DNA of 64,000 bases from CBDFGT01 sp965247225 (GCA_965247225.1 CBDFGT010000029.1:370972-434971), one strand, 5' to 3'. Positions 35,225 through 45,546 are shown, numbered from the stretch's first letter. A program made the numbers and translations. Notes: a model not told the origin generated them from the letters alone.

Positions 35225-35260
35225 AAAACAGACGGGGAACCAGAGTTCCCCGTCTGTTTT
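35225..35260 (-). terminator. Strong intercistronic hairpin between choX and choW
   Basis: A perfect 16-bp stem (35225-35240 with 35245-35260) with a CAGA loop and T/A ends sits in the 44-base gap between choX and choW. It can act as a partial terminator or as a 3'-end stabiliser for the choX message. Confidence 0.85.
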
Positions 35261-35265
35261 GGTCC

Positions 35266-36228
35266 TTAAAGGCCGAGTTTGGTCTTCACAGCGGCAAGGC
35301 CGTCACCGCCGTCGCGTGTGGTCACACCTGCCAGCCACGGTTCGATCGCTGTCACATTGGCCTTCAGCCATTCTGTTGCTGCTGCTGCCGGATCTGCGCC
35401 GTCATTGAGGATCTTGCCCATGATCTCGTTTTCCATGGGGAGCGAGAATTTCATGTTCTTGAGCAATGCGCCAACATTCGGGCATTCTGTCGTGTAGCCG
35501 GCGCGCACATTGGTATAAACGGTCGCTCCGCCAAAGTTGGGACCAAACACATCATCACCACCGGTCAGGTAGGTCAGCTTGAAATTGGCGTTCATCGGAT
35601 GCGGTTCCCAGCCGAGGAAGACAACAGGCTTGCCATCCTTTTCGGCGCGGGCCACTTCCGCCAGCATGCCCTGTTCGGAGGATTCAACCACCTCGAAACC
35701 GGACAGATCGAATTTGTTGGCCGCAATCATGTCCAGGATCAGGCGGTTGCCGTCATTACCGGGTTCAATCCCGTATATCTTGCCTTCCAGCGCGTCTTTG
35801 TGCGCGGCAATGTCCTTGAAATCCCTTATGCCGAGCTCTGCACCCTTCGCATTCGTCGTCAGGGTATATTTTGCGCCTTCCAGGTTTTCGCGTACGGTCT
35901 CTACAGACTTGTCCTCACGGAACGGGGCAATATCGGCCTCCATGGTCGGCATCCAGTTGCCGAGAAACACATCAATATCCTTGTTCTTCAGCGATGTGTA
36001 GGCTACCGGCACGGACAGGACGGTGGTTTCTGTCTCATAGCCAAGACCCGACAGGATAATCGAGGCTGTGGCTGTGGTTGCGGTGATATCCGTCCAGCCG
36101 ACATCTGCGAATCGTACCTTTGCGCAGCTTTCCGCTTCTGCTGCAAATGTGATGGATGTTCCCGATACGACAAGTGCTGCGGTCGCGACCAAAACTGCCC
36201 TGATTGTATTTCCTGTTTTCATTGACAT
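35266..36228 (-). CDS. choX: Choline-binding periplasmic protein
   Basis: This 320-residue substrate-binding protein has a signal peptide (AVLVATAALVVSGTSITFAAEA) and the ChoX/ProX-type sequence beginning CAKVRFADVGWTDITATTA, with aromatic residues in NWMPTM and WEPHPMN that would form the quaternary-amine cage. ATG 36228 is chosen since GGGGAG lies ahead. It is the first gene of choXWV. It captures choline in the periplasm for use as betaine precursor or carbon source. Confidence 0.92.
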   Translation of the reverse strand: MSMKTGNTIRAVLVATAALVVSGTSITFAAEAESCAKVRFADVGWTDITATTATASIILSGLGYETETTVLSVPVAYTSLKNKDIDVFLGNWMPTMEADIAPFREDKSVETVRENLEGAKYTLTTNAKGAELGIRDFKDIAAHKDALEGKIYGIEPGNDGNRLILDMIAANKFDLSGFEVVESSEQGMLAEVARAEKDGKPVVFLGWEPHPMNANFKLTYLTGGDDVFGPNFGGATVYTNVRAGYTTECPNVGALLKNMKFSLPMENEIMGKILNDGADPAAAATEWLKANVTAIEPWLAGVTTRDGGDGLAAVKTKLGL

Positions 36229-36462
36229 GCTCCCCGTTGATGCTGTTGCAGCCAATCACCAAAGCCTCACAAATTCAAGTCCGGGAGCGGCGTGTTTGTT
36301 GTATTTGCGTCATAAAAGGGCGCATTGTTCACAAAAGCCAGGCCAAGTGCCGCAGGTGCGCAAGGTTTCAATAAAGCTGTGGCTTTTGGAGGCAGCATCT
36401 GGTCATTTTGTGTTGTAGCGGTCATGAGAAACACGAATGTTACAAGGACGAACAACACGACC

Positions 36463-37044
36463 ATGGCAAAGCTCTACTTTCATTATGCAACAATGAATGC
36501 CGGAAAATCGACCATGCTGTTGCAGGCCTCCTATAATTATCAGGAACGCGGCATGGATACTCTTATCCTGATTGCCGCCTTTGATGACCGCGCCGGGCGC
36601 GGGCGTATTTCCTCGCGCATCGGGCTCGAAGCGGACGGCATCGCCTTTGATCCGGAAGATGATCTGTTCCATCTGGTTCAGACACTGCAAAGCGAACGGA
36701 ATCTTGCCTGTGTTTTTGTCGACGAGGCACAGTTTCTCAGCCGCGAACAGGTGTGGCAACTGGCGCGTGTTGCCGATTACCTGCATCTGCCGGTTATGAC
36801 CTATGGGTTGCGGACGGATTTTCAGGGCAAGCTTTTTCCCGGCTCGTACGAACTTCTGGCCATTGCCGACGAGCTGCGGGAAGTGCGTACCATCTGTCAT
36901 TGCGGACGCAAGGCAACCATGGTTGTGCGCCTTGACAGTCAGGGCCAGACGGTGCGTGAGGGTGCGCAGGTCGATGTCGGCGGCAATGAAAAATATGTCT
37001 CGTTTTGCAGGCGCCACTGGGCAGAGAAAATCCGCTGTGATTGA
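36463..37044 (+). CDS. tdk: Thymidine kinase
   Basis: This 193-residue type-II thymidine kinase phosphorylates thymidine in pyrimidine salvage. It has the P-loop ATMNAGKST, CVFVDEAQFLS with the catalytic Glu, YGLRTDFQGKLFPGS and zinc-binding cysteines in CHCGRKA and FCRRHW. The frame is open upstream, but MAKLYFHYATMNAGK at 36463 is the standard start. It is divergent from choX with 234 bases between them. It is intact. Confidence 0.95.
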   Translation: MAKLYFHYATMNAGKSTMLLQASYNYQERGMDTLILIAAFDDRAGRGRISSRIGLEADGIAFDPEDDLFHLVQTLQSERNLACVFVDEAQFLSREQVWQLARVADYLHLPVMTYGLRTDFQGKLFPGSYELLAIADELREVRTICHCGRKATMVVRLDSQGQTVREGAQVDVGGNEKYVSFCRRHWAEKIRCD

Positions 37045-37171
37045 TCCTGATCAAGCATCAGACGTCCGGATCATGAGACAAACGGTCCCGTTGGCTTTTG
37101 CGTGCGCTTGATCCAGACTGCCGGGGTACCGGGGGTTTTGCGGTGCGCCTGTTTCGGGGAAAGGAATATCC

Positions 37172-37555
37172 ATGAAAATACGTTTGGTTCTGGCCGTTGC
37201 CAGTCTGGCGATGTCGGCAGGTGCAGCCCTTGCTGATGGAGATGCCACGGCAGGGGCGGTTGTCTTCAAGAAATGTGCGGCCTGTCATACGGCCACAGAA
37301 GCTAAAAACAAGGTCGGACCAAGCCTTATGGGTTTGATCGGGCGTCCCGTGGCAAGTGTTGCCGATTACAAATATTCACCGGCCATGATAGCCTTTGGTG
37401 CCGGAAAGGTCTGGGATGAAACCCTGCTGACCGAATATCTGCCAAAGCCGCAGGCCCTGGTAAAGGGTACGAAAATGGCCTTCGCCGGTCTGCAAAAGCC
37501 TGAGGATATTGCCAATATCATTGCCTATCTCAAAAATCCTGCGGCGGTGAAATAA
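37172..37555 (+). CDS. Periplasmic class I cytochrome c (c2-like)
   Basis: This 127-residue protein has a signal peptide cleaved near AALA-DGDA, one haem motif CAACH, and a likely axial methionine in GTKMAFAGL. Length and PEDIANIIAYLKN tail fit the mitochondrial-type c2/CycA group that carries electrons between the bc1 complex and terminal oxidases. An AAGGAA precedes the ATG. A strong terminator follows 20 bases after its stop. Confidence 0.92.
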   Translation: MKIRLVLAVASLAMSAGAALADGDATAGAVVFKKCAACHTATEAKNKVGPSLMGLIGRPVASVADYKYSPAMIAFGAGKVWDETLLTEYLPKPQALVKGTKMAFAGLQKPEDIANIIAYLKNPAAVK

Positions 37556-37574
37556 GCCTCATCCGGTACCATCC

Positions 37575-37606
37575 AAAAGCGGAGCCGATTGATTGGCCCC
37601 GCTTTT
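37575..37606. terminator. Bidirectional terminator between cytochrome c and putA
   Basis: AAAAGCGG(A)GCC at 37575-37586 pairs with GGC(C)CCGCTTTT at 37595-37606, with A and T runs at the two ends. It lies between two convergent genes and can serve both. Confidence 0.85.
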
Positions 37607-37621
37607 GTTTGTGTTAAGCGG

Positions 37622-40600
37622 TCATCCTTCGCCCATGGCAATCAGGCTGGCATTGCCACCTGCCGCCGCCGTGTTGACGGAGATGACCTGTTCCTGGGCA
37701 AAGCGCAGGAGATAGGCCGGGCCGCCGGCCTTGAAGCCTGTGCCGGACAGACCGGAGCCGCCGAAGGGCTGTGTTCCGACAACCGCCCCGATCATGTTGC
37801 GGTTGACATAGATATTGCCGGTATCGAGCGTATCGACAACATGGCGGATCGTGGCTTCAATCCGGCTGTGGATGCCCATGGTCAGTCCAAATCCGGTCGC
37901 ACTGATTTCTGCGAGTATGCGGTCCAGATCCCTGGCCTTCCAGCGCACGACATGGAGCACCGGCCCGAAAATCTCGCGGGTCAGGGCGGCGGATGATGAC
38001 AGCTCGACAATATGCGGGCCGAAGAAATGGCCGCCTGCCGGTGCCTTGCCTGCATAGCGCAGTGTCTGGCTGTTGCGCATGGCGTCAATATGGGCATTCA
38101 GCATGCTGCACTGTGCTGCATCGATAATCGGGCCGATGTCGGTTGCGGGCAGGGACGGATCGCCCAGAACCAGTTCACGCGCTGCCCCTTCAATCATCTC
38201 CAGCATGCCGTCGGCAATGTCGTCCTGCAGATAGAGAATGCGCAGGGCCGAGCAGCGCTGCCCGGCTGAACGGAAGGCCGACATGACCACATCATCTGTC
38301 ACCTGTTCGGCCAGGGCGGTGGCATCGACAATCATCGCGTTCATGCCGCCGGTTTCGGCAATCAGCGGAACGATAGGGCCATCTTTTGCCGCAAGCGTGC
38401 GGTTGATGGCACGGGCCGTACCGGTTGATCCGGTAAAGGCCACACCGGCGACTTTCGGGTGCGCGATGATGGCTGCACCCACATCCGCGCCGCCCGGAAG
38501 GCACATCAGCACATTGGCTGGAACGCCGCTCTTGTGGAACAGCCGCACAGCCTCATGCGCCACCAGCGGGGTCTGCGGTGCGGGCTTGGCAATCACGGCA
38601 TTGCCTGCAACAAGCGCCGCTGCTGTCTGGCCGATGAAAATGGCCAGCGGAAAGTTCCACGGCGAGATGCAGGCAAAGACGCCGCGCCCGCGCCAGAGAT
38701 AGCGGTTATCCTCTCCTGTCGGGCCGGGCATGGTGGCCGGTTGCCCAAAGCGGGCGCGGGCCTCATGGGCATAATAACGCAGGAAATCCACGGCTTCGCG
38801 TATTTCGGCCATGCCGTCATCCAGTGTTTTTCCGGCCTCCCTTGCCAGCAGGATCAGGAAATGATCCCGGTTTTCTTCCAGCGCACCGGCCATGGCTTCA
38901 AGCTTTGCGGCACGGTCTTCCACAGGCAGGCGCGACCAGTCCCTGAACCCCCTGGGCACCCCCCTTCGGCAAAGGCCAGATCCACATCGGCAGGCGTTGC
39001 CGAAACCACCGTGCCAACCGTCTTCGTGATGTCGGAGGGGGATTTGACGGGCTGCCCCTGCGCCTTTTCCGGCAGGCCGGGAACCAGCGGGAATGCCTTG
39101 AGGGGAGGCAGGCCAAGGTTTATTCCGGCGGTCAGCGCCTCAAGACTTTCACGATGGCCGAATTCAAAACCGGCGCTGTTCCTCCGGTTGCCGTACAGGT
39201 TCAATGGCATCGGGATCTGCTCGTTGCGCACGGATTTTCCATGGGCAAGTCCAAGCCTGTCCTGCGGTCGTTGCAGGATCGAGGACACCGGCACGTTCCT
39301 GTCGCCTGCAACAGCGACAAAGGAGGAATTGGCACCATTTTCCAGAAGACGCCGCACCAGATAGGCCAGCAGATCACGGTAGCCGCCGACCGGTGCATAG
39401 ATGCGGCAGGCGATGCGGTCGTTCGATTGCAGCAGATCATTATAAAGCGCTTCGCCCATGCCATGCAGGCGCTGGAATTCAAAGCCTGTGCGGTCATTGC
39501 CCGCCAGTTCCAGAATGCTGGCAACGGTCAGCGCGTTGTGTGTGGCAAATTGCGGAAAGATCCGGCTGCGTTTGGCCAGCATCTGCGCCGCACAGCCGAG
39601 ATAGGAGAGATCGGTTGCCGCCTTGCGGGTCCAGACCGGATAATCGTCGGCACCGCGTTCCTGCGCCCGCTTGATCTCCGTATCCCAGTAGGCCCCCTTG
39701 ACGAGACGGACCATCATCTTGCGATTGTGGGTCTGGCAGAGAAGGTCAATGTAGTCGATCACAGCCGGAGCGCGTTTCTGATAGGCCTGGATGGCAAGGC
39801 CGAAACCATCCCAGCCTGCGAGCGACGGATCGGCAAAAACGGCTGCAATCACGTCCAGGGACAGCTCCAGCCTGTCTGCCTCTTCGGCATCCACCGTGAA
39901 ATTCAGCTGCCATGCCCTGGCCATCTGCGCCAGTTTGAGAAGGTCCGGCACCAGCTCGGCCATGACCCTTTCCCTGTGGGTGGCAAGATAGCGCGGATGC
40001 AGCGCCGACAGCTTGACGGAAATGCCCATGCGATCCGGCAATTGCCTGGCCGCAGCGTTCTTGTGAGACCATTTGCCGATGGCCTCGATCGCATCCGCAT
40101 AGGACTTGAAATAGCGCTTTGCATCTTCTGCCGTGCGGGCACCTTCCCCCAGCATGTCGAAGGAATGGCGATAGCCCTTGTCCTCGTTTTTGGCGGCCCG
40201 CGACAGGGCATCCCTGATCGTTTCTCCCAGCACGAAATGATGGCCGAGAAAACGCATGGCCTGTTTGGTGGCCGTGCGGACGGTCGGCAGGCCCATACGC
40301 CTGATCAGGCCCTGGACCACGCCTTCCGGTGTTTCGCCCGGACGAATCACGCGGGCCGACATACCAAGAGCCCAGGCAGAGGCGGAGACGAACCAGGTAT
40401 CGCTGCTGCCCTCGTGTTCGCTCCAGTGTCCCTCCTTCAATTTGTCTTCGATCAGCTTGTCCTGTGTTGCTGCATCCGGCACACGCAGCAGTGCTTCGGC
40501 CAGAACCATCAGCGCCAGCCCCTCCCGCGTTGACAGACCGTATTCCCGCAGGAAATCCTCAACGCCGCCGACAGAACCGGCCTGGTTGCGGATGGCCTCG

Positions 40601-40746
40601 ATCATCCGGGTTGCGGTGATGTCCACAAGCCTGTTCTGTTCGTGGCTCAATGGCACATGCAGGGCGTGTTCCCTGATCAGCCGGTCATCGTCGCCCGAAA
40701 AGGGCGCATTAAAAACCGGATTTTTGTGGACTGGGGCTGTGGACAT
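37622..40746 (-). pseudogene. putA: Bifunctional proline dehydrogenase/P5C dehydrogenase PutA, one frameshift
   Basis: With the shift repaired this is a PutA of about 1041 residues that oxidises proline to glutamate. The N-terminal half (40746-38970) is an intact proline dehydrogenase: GISVKLSALHPRY, LVKGAYWDTEIKRAQ, QFATHNALTVASIL. The C-terminal half (from about 38960) is an aldehyde dehydrogenase with IAETGGMNAMIVD (Glu) and FRSAGQRCSALRIL (catalytic Cys). The frame breaks at a run of six C (38959-38964); seven would join AFAEG to VPRGFRDWSRLPVEDR. No N-terminal RHH domain is present, so control should come from the divergent PutR. Both domains are otherwise undamaged; a homopolymer miscall is as likely as a real mutation. 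Confidence 0.88.
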
Positions 40747-40854
40747 ATCTGATCTCCGCGATTAATGAAGCATATCGATTATTTTATCGACTTTCTCACC
40801 AAATATTTGTATTAATATCGAGAATTTACCCGAAATAATAAGGATTAATAGAGA
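40747..40854. promoter_or_regulatory. Divergent putA/putR promoter region
   Basis: This 108-bp AT-rich spacer holds both promoters. It contains TCGAT-N6-ATCGA (about 40776-40791) and further AT-rich half sites such as ATTAATATCGAGAATTTA, the kind of degenerate sequence Lrp-family regulators bind. PutR binding is inferred from arrangement. Confidence 0.6.
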
Positions 40855-41319
40855 ATGCTGCATGATCTCGACAGGATTGACCGCAATATTCTGCGCCTGC
40901 TGCAAAATGACGGGCGGCTTTCCAATCTGGATCTTGCCACGAGAATCAACCTTTCGCCGACAGCAACATCCGAGCGGGTGAAACGCCTGACCCGCGAGGG
41001 CTATATTATCGGCTATATGGCGATCCTCAATCCTGAAAAACTGGATCGTGGCATGCTGGTTTTCGTCGAGGTCAAACTGGACCGGACAACCCAGGATGTG
41101 TTTGGCACGTTTGCAGAAGCGGTCAAGAAAAGTCCTGAAGTGCTGGAGTGTCATATGGTGGCAGGCGGGTTTGACTACCTGGTCAAGGCGCGTGTTGCCG
41201 AAATGACCGCCTATCGCAGTTTCCTGAGCGAAGTCATCCTGCCGCTGCCGGGCGTGCGGGAAACCCATACCTATGCGGTGATGGAAGAGGTCAAGGTCAG
41301 CAGCATGCTGCCGATCTGA
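40855..41319 (+). CDS. putR: Lrp/AsnC-family regulator of proline utilisation
   Basis: This 154-residue protein has an N-terminal helix-turn-helix (NILRLLQNDGRLSNLDLATR, INLSPTATSERVKRL) and a C-terminal RAM ligand domain (VKKSPEVLECHMVAGGFDYL). It is divergent from putA; in Rhizobium and Agrobacterium such PutR proteins activate putA in response to proline. AATAGAG precedes its ATG. The role is inferred from family and position. Confidence 0.88.
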   Translation: MLHDLDRIDRNILRLLQNDGRLSNLDLATRINLSPTATSERVKRLTREGYIIGYMAILNPEKLDRGMLVFVEVKLDRTTQDVFGTFAEAVKKSPEVLECHMVAGGFDYLVKARVAEMTAYRSFLSEVILPLPGVRETHTYAVMEEVKVSSMLPI

Positions 41320-41504
41320 TGGCAGGTTTCAGTCGCCGCGTCCTGTCAATCCCCACTCCATGCTGCAGCATGCGCACGCTGTGACACTGACGGCGCATGT
41401 GCAGGATCCTGTCAGTTTGTCTGGTAATTTCTTGTGATTGTACGATTGCTTGCAAGCTGCTAGGCATTTTGGGTGACATAGAAGACCATGAAAGTGCGGG
41501 TGTA

Positions 41505-41933
41505 ATGCAGGTGCAGGCAGAAGAGGCGTTTTTTGATACTATTGCTTTCAGCAGTGACGAGATCGTGGAACTGTTTGCAATGAAAACCCTGCTGGGGACG
41601 TGGCGGTTTGAGATTGACGGCGATGTTGCCCTGGTCTCCAGCAATATCTGCCGGATTCTGGAAGTTCCGGCCGACAGTGATGCCATTTCACTTGATGTTA
41701 TCCTGCAGAACGTCCATCCCGACGACAATGCGATGGTTTTTGCATGTTTTGAGAAGGCTGTTGAAGCGGGAACTTCACTGGAATGCCTTTATCGCATTGT
41801 CAGGCCGGAAGGCTACTCAAAGAATGTGCTCACGGTCGGGCGTGTCCGCGTCAATGTGCGCGGCAGGCGCGAAATTTTTGGTGCAACCTATGAAGTCTGT
41901 GAAGCCATTCGATCCATCGGCTATGTCGACTGA
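41505..41933 (+). CDS. Small PAS-domain protein
   Basis: This protein of about 142 residues is a single PAS_3-type fold: LGTWRFEIDGDVALVSSNICRIL, then the VHPDDNAMVFACFEKAV helix and YRIVRPEGYSKNVLTVGRV strands. No output domain is attached, so it is a sensor fragment or a stand-alone signal protein. An in-frame start further up (41397) is possible, but the added segment is not PAS-like. It is followed by a second PAS gene with the same orientation, suggesting a duplicated pair. Confidence 0.65.
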   Translation: MQVQAEEAFFDTIAFSSDEIVELFAMKTLLGTWRFEIDGDVALVSSNICRILEVPADSDAISLDVILQNVHPDDNAMVFACFEKAVEAGTSLECLYRIVRPEGYSKNVLTVGRVRVNVRGRREIFGATYEVCEAIRSIGYVD

Positions 41934-42097
41934 TCTGCACCGGTTTGCCCCTGTTGAATTTGTGCCATGGCGCTGAATTATTTGTCAGTGTAGCGCAATA
42001 AATCTCTGATCAATATGTGTGCAGAGTGATAGTTTGAACAAGTTCGATGCTGTTCGATACTGTTCGTTGCGTGATGAACGCGGGTTTGCGGGTAAAA

Positions 42098-42572
42098 ATG
42101 TCTGTCATTTATGAAATTCAAAAAGAAACGACCAAAGCAGCCCTCATGCTTGTGGATGGTGTTACCAGCAGCGATCTGGTTGACGTCCTGACGATATTTC
42201 GTCCGCTTGGTCTCTGGCGAATGGATCTCAAGACCGGGCATGTGTTCTGGACGCGCGACGTTTTTGAAATTTATGAAATGTCGTACACCCACGAACCGGT
42301 CAATTTTGTCGAGATGAACAGCAAGTTTTCATCCCGACGACCTGTTGATCCGGCTTGAACTGCTGGAGCGTGCAGCAAAACTCAAGACACCGTTTGACTA
42401 TGTGCTGCGGATCAAATCCGGTGAATCCGGTTACAAATTTATCCGCGTTGCCGGTCGATACCGCGAGACGGAAGACCGGTACGGCGAATTTATTGGCACA
42501 ACGAGCATTGTGGACGAAAAGCCGCTTCCCTCAAGCCGTACAGGCACTCCTGAAAACACGCGCAAATCGTAA
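42098..42572 (+). pseudogene. Second small PAS-domain protein, frameshifted
   Basis: The 5' frame reads MSVIYEIQKETTKAALMLVD and FRPLGLWRMDLKTGHVFWTR, and is lost at a run of four T (42326-42329). With three T the frame continues as KFHPDDLLIRLELLERAAKL and FDYVLRIKSGESGYKFIRV, completing the PAS fold much like the protein just upstream. As written it ends in 10 nonsense residues. Either a miscall or a true single-base insertion; no other damage is visible. Confidence 0.65.
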
Positions 42573-42640
42573 AAGACTTGCCATGAAGCGCATGGTTCGA
42601 GGACTGCCGAAGGGTGCGGCAGTCGCTTTTGCGGGCCGGG

Positions 42641-43774
42641 TCACCGGTTGAGAACATCGCGGATTTCCAGAAGGTTGGAGCGAACACGCAATGTGTAAAA
42701 ACCCATGGTGGCCAGATGGGTCGGCATGATCCATCCGTCCTCGCGACCGTTGGAAATGATGGCAGGCTGGATCTTCAGGGCTGACTGGAACTGTCTGAGC
42801 ATTTCGTTCCAGATTGGCCCCAGATTGCGTTCCTTGATGACACTGTCAAAATCAGCCCGCACCGCGGCCAGCACACCGTAATAGCCATAGAGCTGGCCAT
42901 AGGTGAACCAGAAACGGTCATCCGCGCGCGTATCAAACCAGCCGCCGTTGTAGTTTTCCGAGCGTTCGCGCAGGATGGCCGAGGTCGAGCCGATGGAGTT
43001 GGCAACCCGGTCCATGAATTCCAGAAGATTGTCGGCGCGTGTGTCAAATGTCGCCGCGCAATTGGCAAGATCGGTGTTGAACTGCTCCAGATCGTCATGC
43101 GCAACACGGTACTGCGAGGGTGTGGGGGTCAGCGGACCAAAGGGAGAAAGGCCAAAATACCAGTTGGTTTCTTCATATTGCATTTTGGATCGCGCACTCT
43201 GGAGCTGGGTGTTGACACCGGATGTGCCGCGCATGCGCACAAGTGAATCGACCAGTTCAACGGTTGTACGGCGTATCGCCTCGTTGACGCCGCGCTGGAA
43301 GCTGGCCTTGTTGTCAAGGAAGGGGGTGTTGTCCCAGTCAATGCCGAAAAAACCCATCTTGTAGGCCAGCATGGAGGATATCCAGGCATTCTGGTTGACG
43401 TTGAAGTCGATCAGGTCAGCCGCGACATCCGCCACACCGGAGCGTTCGCAGGTTTGCGGGCCGGTGCCGTCCGCCCTGGCGGTAATCTGTGCACCGGCGG
43501 CACGGTTGCGCTCGGTGAATTTATAGGCATCGACATACGAAGGGTTGAAATTGGTCCAGACCTGGGTCTGCCAGATGAAATAGCCGTAAAACGCCATGAG
43601 ACCCAGCAGGAAAAGGCCTATCGGTCCCTTGATGATCCAGCTGCGCTGGCGATACCAGAAGGCGGCTTTGAGAAACGGCCACATGATCCACGCAACCACC
43701 ATGCCCAGACCGCGACCGATAGCGTTGAAGACACGCTCAAAAAACGTGATGATGGGATCAAGCATTGTCGTCAT
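42641..43774 (-). CDS. DUF2333 family membrane-anchored protein
   Basis: This 377-residue protein has one membrane segment near residues 50-70 (GPIGLFLLGLMAFYGYFIW) and a large domain after it, matching DUF2333: NAWISSMLAYKMGFFGIDWD, NTPFLDNKASFQRGVNEAIR and the tryptophan-rich NWYFGLSPFGPLTPT. Its function is not known. Its start overlaps the DUF6638-like gene by 17 bases, making it the last gene of the cluster that begins with the coiled-coil gene at 50494. A Rho-independent-like GC hairpin (GACTGCCGAAGGGTGCGGCAGTC) region lies just past its stop. Confidence 0.82.
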   Translation of the reverse strand: MTTMLDPIITFFERVFNAIGRGLGMVVAWIMWPFLKAAFWYRQRSWIIKGPIGLFLLGLMAFYGYFIWQTQVWTNFNPSYVDAYKFTERNRAAGAQITARADGTGPQTCERSGVADVAADLIDFNVNQNAWISSMLAYKMGFFGIDWDNTPFLDNKASFQRGVNEAIRRTTVELVDSLVRMRGTSGVNTQLQSARSKMQYEETNWYFGLSPFGPLTPTPSQYRVAHDDLEQFNTDLANCAATFDTRADNLLEFMDRVANSIGSTSAILRERSENYNGGWFDTRADDRFWFTYGQLYGYYGVLAAVRADFDSVIKERNLGPIWNEMLRQFQSALKIQPAIISNGREDGWIMPTHLATMGFYTLRVRSNLLEIRDVLNR

Positions 43775-45064
43775 CTCCTATGCCATAAAGCGTTTTGCGC
43801 CAGGCTTTCCTGTCTTGCAGATAAGTGCTGTTCAATGTTGCCACAACATGATGACGGAATTTTTCGTCATATTGTTCGTAAGTCTTGTAAAAGCCCTGCT
43901 TGTCGAACACGAAACGCGACACATAATCGTCCGGCACAAGTTGCGAAATCAGCCTGTTTGTCAACCATTGATCCGGATGACCGGGCCTTGGCACGCACCA
44001 GGAGGAAGCGGTTGGCCGGAGCCACTTCGCTCATTTTCAATGTGCCCGTGGAGGCCAGCCGGCGGATCGTTTCCTGCAGGAATGGCCAGGGTTCCGTCCG
44101 CTGCCACGCTTGCGGCATTGCGGTGGCAGCCATGTCTGCTTCCAGATGGCGTCGACGGTTTCCCAGATCGGTGCCGGGATCGGCTGCCAGAATGAGCCTT
44201 TCCAGAACCATAACCGGCCCGGTGGGCCAACAGGCCGGACTGGCCTATGGTGGAGGCTTGCGGCAGTTCCAGGCGGTTCGTCCGGGCCAGAAAATCATAG
44301 ATCACCGCAGGGTCGCGGATGGAAATATAGCTGACCTGCCATGGACGCGATTTGCGGAAACCGGGTACCGACGGATCACAGATGACGGTGGTTGCCTTGT
44401 CATCGAGAAACACATAGACGCCGCCGAAATGATTGGCCCAGAAGGCATCATGGCGAAAGACCAGCCTGTCGGGCACGAGATCATTCTGGCGGATGTCGCC
44501 GGTCAGCTTTGCCAGTTCCACCATGCGGTTCAGCATCGCATCATCACGCCAGGCATCGGGTACGGATTGGAGGCGGTCAACGAGATTGCGCAATTCGCCG
44601 GCCTTGCCCAGCAGGGTCTTCGGCGGAGAACACCCGGAATGTCACTTCATTGATCGACAGCAGGTCATCAATGCTGTCCACCGTGGATACGGAATCCTCG
44701 ATTTCACCATAAAGCGCATCGCGAATGGTCACAGCGTTGATAGCGCGGGCATTGGCTTCAAAAAAACTCGTGCATCAGCCCTGCCGTATTGGAAAAGCTG
44801 GTGTGGACCACAGGCAGGCTTTCCTGTTCGGGGGTCAGAATGACAAAGCGGCGGTTGACCCTGTTGGGATCAAGATAGTCCCCTGTCCCCCAGCTCCTCT
44901 GCCACTTGCGGGGAAAAGCCGGTCATGTCGATGTCAAATGCCTGCAGTCCGGTTTCCGGCAGGCCAAAGCCGACCATGGCCTTGTTATAGCGTTCGATCA
45001 GGTGCGGACCGGCAATCTTCAGCAGGCGACCATAAATGAGTTCTGATTCCAGCAGGCGGTTCAA
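43758..45064 (-). pseudogene. DUF6638-like protein, several frameshifts
   Basis: Piecing together frames gives one protein of about 435 residues: MNRLLESELIYGRLLKIAGP (TTG start at 45064), then DYLDPNRVNRRFVILTPEQ, EANARAINAVTIRDALYGEI, KTLLGKAGELRNLVDRLQ, WANHFGGVYVFLDDKATTVI, and a tail NRLISQLVPDDYVSRFVFDK ending GIGDDDNA. At least five single-base indels, mostly in runs of G, T or C, break it. It lies between a TA group and DUF2333 and overlaps both. I recognise it as the DUF6638 partner of DUF2333 with moderate certainty. Given the same fault pattern in the neighbouring ATPase, consensus error is a serious possibility. Confidence 0.6.
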
Positions 45065-45433
45065 ACGAGATCCTCGATTGTGACGGTCAGTTTTTCCGCC
45101 AGTTTCCGCAGCGTCGGCACGCTGCCTTCCTTGCGCCCGGTTTCAATTTCACTGAGATAAGAGGTTGCAATCGCGCAAGACACAGCGAGATCCTTGGCCG
45201 TCATTCCGCGATATTCCCGCCAGACGCGGACCGGTTTCTCCCTTCAAAAGGCGGTCAACAACGCCGGAGGGAACCAGCTCTTCATTGCCGCACAAGGCGC
45301 TTGCCCTTGAAACCGTCATAGGCTGCCACATCCTTTGCATTTCCAGTGCATCGAGCATGGCCTGATAATCCGATTGTGGCAAAACAACCATCGTGTCGCC
45401 ACTCGGCATTTGAAAGCGTGAAACCCGGTTCAT
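45061..45433 (-). pseudogene. XRE-type antitoxin, one frameshift
   Basis: The 5' half reads MNRVSRFQMPSGDTMVVLPQ and LDALEMQRMWQPM; after GETG the other frame gives PVRVWREYRGMTAKDLAVSC and IATSYLSEIETGRKEGSVPT, a clear helix-turn-helix ending TIEDLV. The indel lies in GGAGAAACC near 45240. Its ATG overlaps the stop of a RelE fragment (ATGA), the usual toxin-antitoxin coupling, and its stop overlaps the TTG start of the DUF6638-like gene. Confidence 0.7.
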
Positions 45434-45546
45434 GATAGGATCCTATTCATAGATGCGGCTCTTGCCCCGATGTCGATAATGGCGAGGACCATGTGGTCTT
45501 CATCAAAGATAACGCGCCAGTCGCATCTGCCCGGAAGGGGCAACTG
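45430..45546 (-). pseudogene. RelE-type toxin remnant, N-terminus missing
   Basis: Only about 38 codons remain: QLPLPGRCDWRVIFDEDHMV and LAIIDIGARAASM. The segment DWRVIF-x-ED is the conserved end of RelE-type toxins. The fragment begins directly after the stop codon of the HigA-like gene, so its first half was lost when that second module was placed here. Its stop still overlaps the start of its antitoxin. Confidence 0.7.
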
